The notes under the pieces are model-generated. The model was given only the letters and a program-made list of their open reading frames with translations. It was not told where the DNA came from and did no database searches. Shown here piece by piece: positions 4,432 through 6,969 of a stretch of 6,969 nt of DNA. The position numbers and the translations under genes were made by a program. Source of the DNA: JBHHYR01 sp046757585 (GTDB lineage Bacteria; Desulfobacterota; Binatia; HRBIN30). The stretch is from NCBI GenBank assembly GCA_046757585.1, contig JBHHYR010000207.1, forward strand, positions 1-6,969, written 5' to 3'. Within the stretch, counting starts at the first letter, position 1, and every line of letters begins with the position of its first letter.

Positions 4432-6183
4432 ATGGGACGCTCATGCTTCGTGCGGTTGACGCTATTGCTGGGGCTCGGGGGGATGCTGCCCAGTACAGAG
4501 CTGCGGGCAGCCGTGTTCGTGCCCATGACGGTCGAGGACCTCACCGAAGGTTCCGTCGCCGTGGTCACGGGCACAGTGGGCCGCCTGACCGGGGTCGAGT
4601 TGGCGGATGGAAGGATCTACACCTTGGTCGACGTTGCGGTCGACCAGGTGCTCAAGGGTGCGCTGCCCACCGGAGTTATTACCTTGAAGGAAGACGGCGG
4701 TGCCGTGGGGGTGCGGCGCGAGGTCCTCTTCGGGATGCCACAGTTCGAGAGGGGCGAACGCGTGCTGCTCTTTCTCACGGTTCGTCAGGATGGCAGCCTG
4801 CAGACCTACCAGTTCGCCCTGGGGAAATTTCACCTTGAGCTTGACGTGTCGGGGATGCCGCTAGCGGTGCAGCAGTTTGGGCAAGCGCCGCTGATGGTGG
4901 TCCCACCGGGTGCCCAGATTCCAGGTACGCGTGCGCCGCTCGGGGCCCTCCTGAAGACTGTGGAAGGGATGGCAACCGCGGGGCCCGCAGTGGCGGGCGG
5001 CACGGCGCTCCGAACCAGGCCGCCCGAGGCGGACGAGCCGTCGCTGCGGCGCGAGGCCACCAATGCGTTCACCCTGCTCGGAAACGGCCGCTTCTTCGAA
5101 GCTGACGAGGGCATGCCGTTGTCGTTTCTGATCGACGAACGCGGTGACGCGATCCTCGGTCTCACCACCGCGCGCCAGGCGGTGGATAACGCCTTCGCCG
5201 CCTGGACGAATGTGGCGACCGCATCCATTGTCTTGGAAGACGCGGGCTTGACCGCTGACCTCAGCACACCCTGTTCCCCTCCCCACAAGGTGCGCTTCGA
5301 CGATCCGGATGACGAGATACCGGACCCGGTGAACTGCAGTGGCACGCTCGGCGTCGGCGGCTTGTGTAGTGACTCGTCGGAAAGCAAGGTGTTCAACGGC
5401 ACGACCTTCGACCGTGGCACGCGCGCGCGGCTGACGTTGGCGAACGGCTGGGAAGGGTGTGCGGTGTGGAACCCCTGTAACATCGCCGAGGTCGCCACCC
5501 ACGAAATCGGCCACGCGATTGCGCTCGGCCATTCTTCGGAGGACCCAGCTGAAAGTGATCCTGTCCTCCTTGACGCGACGATGTACTTTCTCGCTCATTT
5601 CGACGGCCGCTGCGCAAACGTGCGCGCCGATGACATCGACGGCGTGAGCTTCCTGTACCCGACAGAAGCCCCACCAACGATTACCACGGCGAGTCCGCTC
5701 GCCAGTGGGGTGCTGCGCCAACCGTACAGCACCACGCTGACTGCCATCGGCGGCACGGGCTCGTTCACCTGGACATTGGTGCGCGGGGAGTTTCCGGGCC
5801 TGAACCTGAGCCCAGATGGCGTACTCTCAGGCACGCCGGTGGCCATCGGGACGACGTCACTCCAGATCAAGGTCAGCGACGATAAGGGCGACAGCCACAT
5901 GAAGCGCTTCGCCATCACCGTCAGTCAATCGGGAGGACAGGCGACGCCGACCGCGGTGCCAACAGCCACGCCAACGGTACCGCCGATGCGCCTCCCATGT
6001 TCGGGTGACTGCAATGACAACGGTGCCGTGACCGTCGACGAGCTGGTCCGTGGCGTCAACATCGCCCTGGGCAACCTGTCCCTTGACAGCTGCCTGCCGT
6101 TCGATTCAAACAATGACACAGCCGTGACCGTCGACGAACTTGTGAGGGCAGTCAACGCAGCCCTCAGCGGCTGCCCGAGCTAG
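4432..6183 (+). CDS. Secreted matrixin-like zinc metalloprotease with Ig-like domain and C-terminal EF-hand pair
   Basis: The protein has 583 residues. Residues 1-27 look like a Sec signal peptide (Arg, then LTLLLGLGG, cleavage near LRAA). Residues about 29-140 form a beta-rich domain (DGRIYTLVDVAVDQVLKG, later FERGERVLLFLTV) common in extracellular proteins of such bacteria. The catalytic domain spans about 210-410: HEIGHAIALGH gives zinc ligands H357, H361 and H367 with catalytic E358, and ATMYF supplies the Met-turn M384. The matrixin Gly between the second and third His is Ala364. Residues 414-498 form a putative Ig-like (He_PIG type) domain containing DGVLSGTP. A Pro/Thr linker (504-518) leads to two dockerin-like EF-hand loops (526-537 and 558-569) bracketed by C523, C527, C554 and C581. 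The protein is probably exported and degrades extracellular protein; the EF-hand tail may bind calcium or anchor it. No cysteine switch was seen. Confidence 0.88.
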   Translation: MGRSCFVRLTLLLGLGGMLPSTELRAAVFVPMTVEDLTEGSVAVVTGTVGRLTGVELADGRIYTLVDVAVDQVLKGALPTGVITLKEDGGAVGVRREVLFGMPQFERGERVLLFLTVRQDGSLQTYQFALGKFHLELDVSGMPLAVQQFGQAPLMVVPPGAQIPGTRAPLGALLKTVEGMATAGPAVAGGTALRTRPPEADEPSLRREATNAFTLLGNGRFFEADEGMPLSFLIDERGDAILGLTTARQAVDNAFAAWTNVATASIVLEDAGLTADLSTPCSPPHKVRFDDPDDEIPDPVNCSGTLGVGGLCSDSSESKVFNGTTFDRGTRARLTLANGWEGCAVWNPCNIAEVATHEIGHAIALGHSSEDPAESDPVLLDATMYFLAHFDGRCANVRADDIDGVSFLYPTEAPPTITTASPLASGVLRQPYSTTLTAIGGTGSFTWTLVRGEFPGLNLSPDGVLSGTPVAIGTTSLQIKVSDDKGDSHMKRFAITVSQSGGQATPTAVPTATPTVPPMRLPCSGDCNDNGAVTVDELVRGVNIALGNLSLDSCLPFDSNNDTAVTVDELVRAVNAALSGCPS

Positions 6184-6223
6184 CCCTCCTCCGAAAAGAA
6201 ATGGAAGCTCGAACAGCGACTTC

Positions 6224-6244
6224 GGTCAGGAAAACCTGGCCTTT
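6224..6244 (+). terminator. Probable intrinsic terminator of the metalloprotease gene
   Basis: GGTCAGG (6224-6230) pairs with CCTGGCC (6235-6241), including one G-T pair, around an AAAA loop. TTT (6242-6244) follows at once. It lies 40 nt after the metalloprotease stop. The short T-tract makes it a weak but well-placed intrinsic terminator. Confidence 0.5.
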
Positions 6245-6254
6245 CAACCACGGG

Positions 6255-6339
6255 TCCCCTCCTTTCGCAAAGGAGGGTCAAGGAGGATTTGATGGCGCAT
6301 CGCAAAATCCCCCTCGATCCCCGTTTGTCAAAGGGGGAA
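6255..6339. repeat. Palindromic MITE/REP-like repeat element
   Basis: Two arms, 6258-6290 and 6305-6337, are inverted copies matching at 25 of 33 positions, separated by 14 nt that contain GATG-GCG-CATC. Each arm also folds on itself: 6257-6265 pairs perfectly (9 bp) with 6269-6277 around CGC, and 6321-6328 pairs with 6330-6337 less perfectly. The motif (GGGGATTT ends, CCCCCTTT-x3-AAAGGGGG cores) resembles a short repeat I recall as scattered through many deltaproteobacterial and related genomes. It encodes no protein and presumably needs a transposase acting in trans, or serves as an intergenic RNA structure. It lies between the metalloprotease terminator and the peroxiredoxin gene. Confidence 0.75.
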
Positions 6340-6440
6340 GCAGCAATAGAGGCCAGCTGGTATCTTCGGATTGGGGCTAGGGTGGTAAACCTGAGCGTTG
6401 TGCGGCATCCGGGCGGGACGTTTTCACCGGGCAGAAGACA

Positions 6441-6448
6441 GAGGAGGT
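6441..6448 (+). promoter_or_regulatory. Strong Shine-Dalgarno that decides the peroxiredoxin start
   Basis: GAGGAGGT lies 5 nt before the ATG at 6454 and is close to a perfect anti-16S match. It selects 6454 over in-frame upstream starts at 6289 (TTG) and 6292 (ATG), which lie in the palindromic repeat. Confidence 0.8.
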
Positions 6449-6453
6449 CAGTC

Positions 6454-6924
6454 ATGGCCAGACGCCGGCTGCAGGTGGGAGATTCAGCTCCGGATTTCAC
6501 CGCCGTGACCGACACGGGCAAGAAGGTCAAGCTGAGGGACTACCGCGGTAAACGCGTTGTGCTGTATTTCTACCCGAGGGACAACACGCCGGGCTGCACC
6601 GCGCAGGCGTGTGGTTTCCGCGACAGCTACCGTGTCATTGCGAAGCACAGAGGCGTCGTCATCGGCGTGAGTCCGGACGGGGTTGCCAGCCACCAGAAAT
6701 TCAAGGCCAGGCAGAAGCTTCCCTTCACCCTGGTGGCTGATGAGGACCATGCTATCGCCACGCGATACGGTGTGTGGGGCGAGAAATCGATGTACGGCCG
6801 GAAGTATATGGGAATGCTCCGCAGTCATTTCGTGATTGACGAGAAGGGGAAAATTGTCGATGCGCAGGTCAAGGTGAGCCCCACGGACAGTGTGCGGCTC
6901 GCGCTGCAGGCGCTCGCGCGCTAG
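6454..6924 (+). CDS. bcp: Bcp-type thioredoxin-dependent peroxiredoxin (thiol peroxidase)
   Basis: This 156-residue protein has the full length of the Bcp/PrxQ family. It reduces hydrogen peroxide and organic peroxides in the cytoplasm using thioredoxin-type donors. The fold begins with VGDSAPDFTAVTDTGKKVKL. The active site PRDNTPGCTAQAC (residues 41-53) supplies the peroxidatic C48 and, five residues later, the resolving C53 typical of atypical 2-Cys PrxQ. P41, T45 and R123 (in LRSHFVIDEKG) complete the usual peroxide-binding set. A further signature, VIGVSPDGVASHQKF, follows at residues 69-83. Upstream in-frame sequence adds 54-55 residues with no family similarity and derives partly from the palindromic repeat, so the shorter start is used. 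The probable terminator before it implies its own promoter in 6340-6440, but none was clear. It seems monocistronic within the window. Confidence 0.95.
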   Translation: MARRRLQVGDSAPDFTAVTDTGKKVKLRDYRGKRVVLYFYPRDNTPGCTAQACGFRDSYRVIAKHRGVVIGVSPDGVASHQKFKARQKLPFTLVADEDHAIATRYGVWGEKSMYGRKYMGMLRSHFVIDEKGKIVDAQVKVSPTDSVRLALQALAR

Positions 6925-6932
6925 ACGCCACA

Positions 6933-6953
6933 CGGGCCAGGTGTACCGGCCCG
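6933..6953 (+). terminator. GC-rich hairpin after the peroxiredoxin gene
   Basis: CGGGCC (6933-6938) pairs with GGCCCG (6948-6953), and an inner GG/CC can extend the stem with one bulged A. It starts 8 nt after the stop codon. No T-run follows, so termination is plausible only by position. Confidence 0.35.
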
Positions 6954-6969
6954 CCCGATGCGCGACAGC

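Noticed and set aside
4861..5721. 286-codon minus-strand open frame opposite the metalloprotease gene
   Set aside because: It is antisense to a clear matrixin with zinc motif and has no recognisable family features; GC-rich codon use explains the long open frame.
6398..6426. Possible promoter TTGTGC-17-TTTTCA for the peroxiredoxin gene
   Set aside because: Both hexamers are poor matches and similar pairs are common by chance, so it was not listed as a feature.
6289..6453. Peroxiredoxin read as a 211-aa protein
   Set aside because: The extension is partly translated palindromic repeat, lacks family similarity, and a near-ideal GAGGAGGT precedes the ATG at 6454.

Overview
The window looks like chromosomal DNA of a GC-rich, free-living, probably uncultured bacterium. 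One gene ends in a Pro/Thr linker followed by a Cys-bracketed double EF-hand module (DCNDNGAVTVDEL ... DSNNDTAVTVDEL). From memory this ending is common in Candidatus Binatia / former deltaproteobacterial assemblies. That placement is an inference, not a search result. No tRNA, rRNA, CRISPR array, transposase or phage gene was seen.

Layout. (1) Positions 1-676, minus strand: a two-gene operon. A YgbA-family ('nitrous oxide-stimulated promoter') Cys-rich protein is followed after 10 nt by a DsbA-clan / 2-hydroxychromene-2-carboxylate isomerase-like protein that runs off the left edge. (2) Positions 677-894: the divergent intergenic region. (3) Positions 895-3982, plus strand: a compact three-gene cassette. 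It encodes a 165-aa helical/coiled-coil protein, a 383-aa YdjI-type SPFH protein with three C-terminal zinc ribbons, and a 467-aa protein with two zinc ribbons and a repeated aromatic-Pro motif. (4) Positions 3983-4431: no intact gene. It holds hairpins and a 35-codon remnant resembling the N-terminus of a luciferase-like flavin monooxygenase. (5) Positions 4432-6183: a secreted matrixin-like zinc metalloprotease with an Ig-like domain and a C-terminal EF-hand pair, followed by a probable terminator. (6) Positions 6255-6339: an imperfect palindromic, MITE/REP-like repeat. (7) Positions 6454-6924: a Bcp-type peroxiredoxin.

How the genes may work together. The SPFH and zinc-ribbon genes recall the Bacillus ydjFGHI membrane-stress locus. 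Here no PspA or TPM-domain gene lies between or beside them, and an unnamed helical protein leads instead. That cassette is the best candidate for an under-described system: possibly a membrane-associated SPFH scaffold with zinc-ribbon partners. The YgbA/isomerase pair suggests nitrosative or redox chemistry and Bcp removes peroxides, but nothing in the sequence ties these to the cassette beyond proximity.
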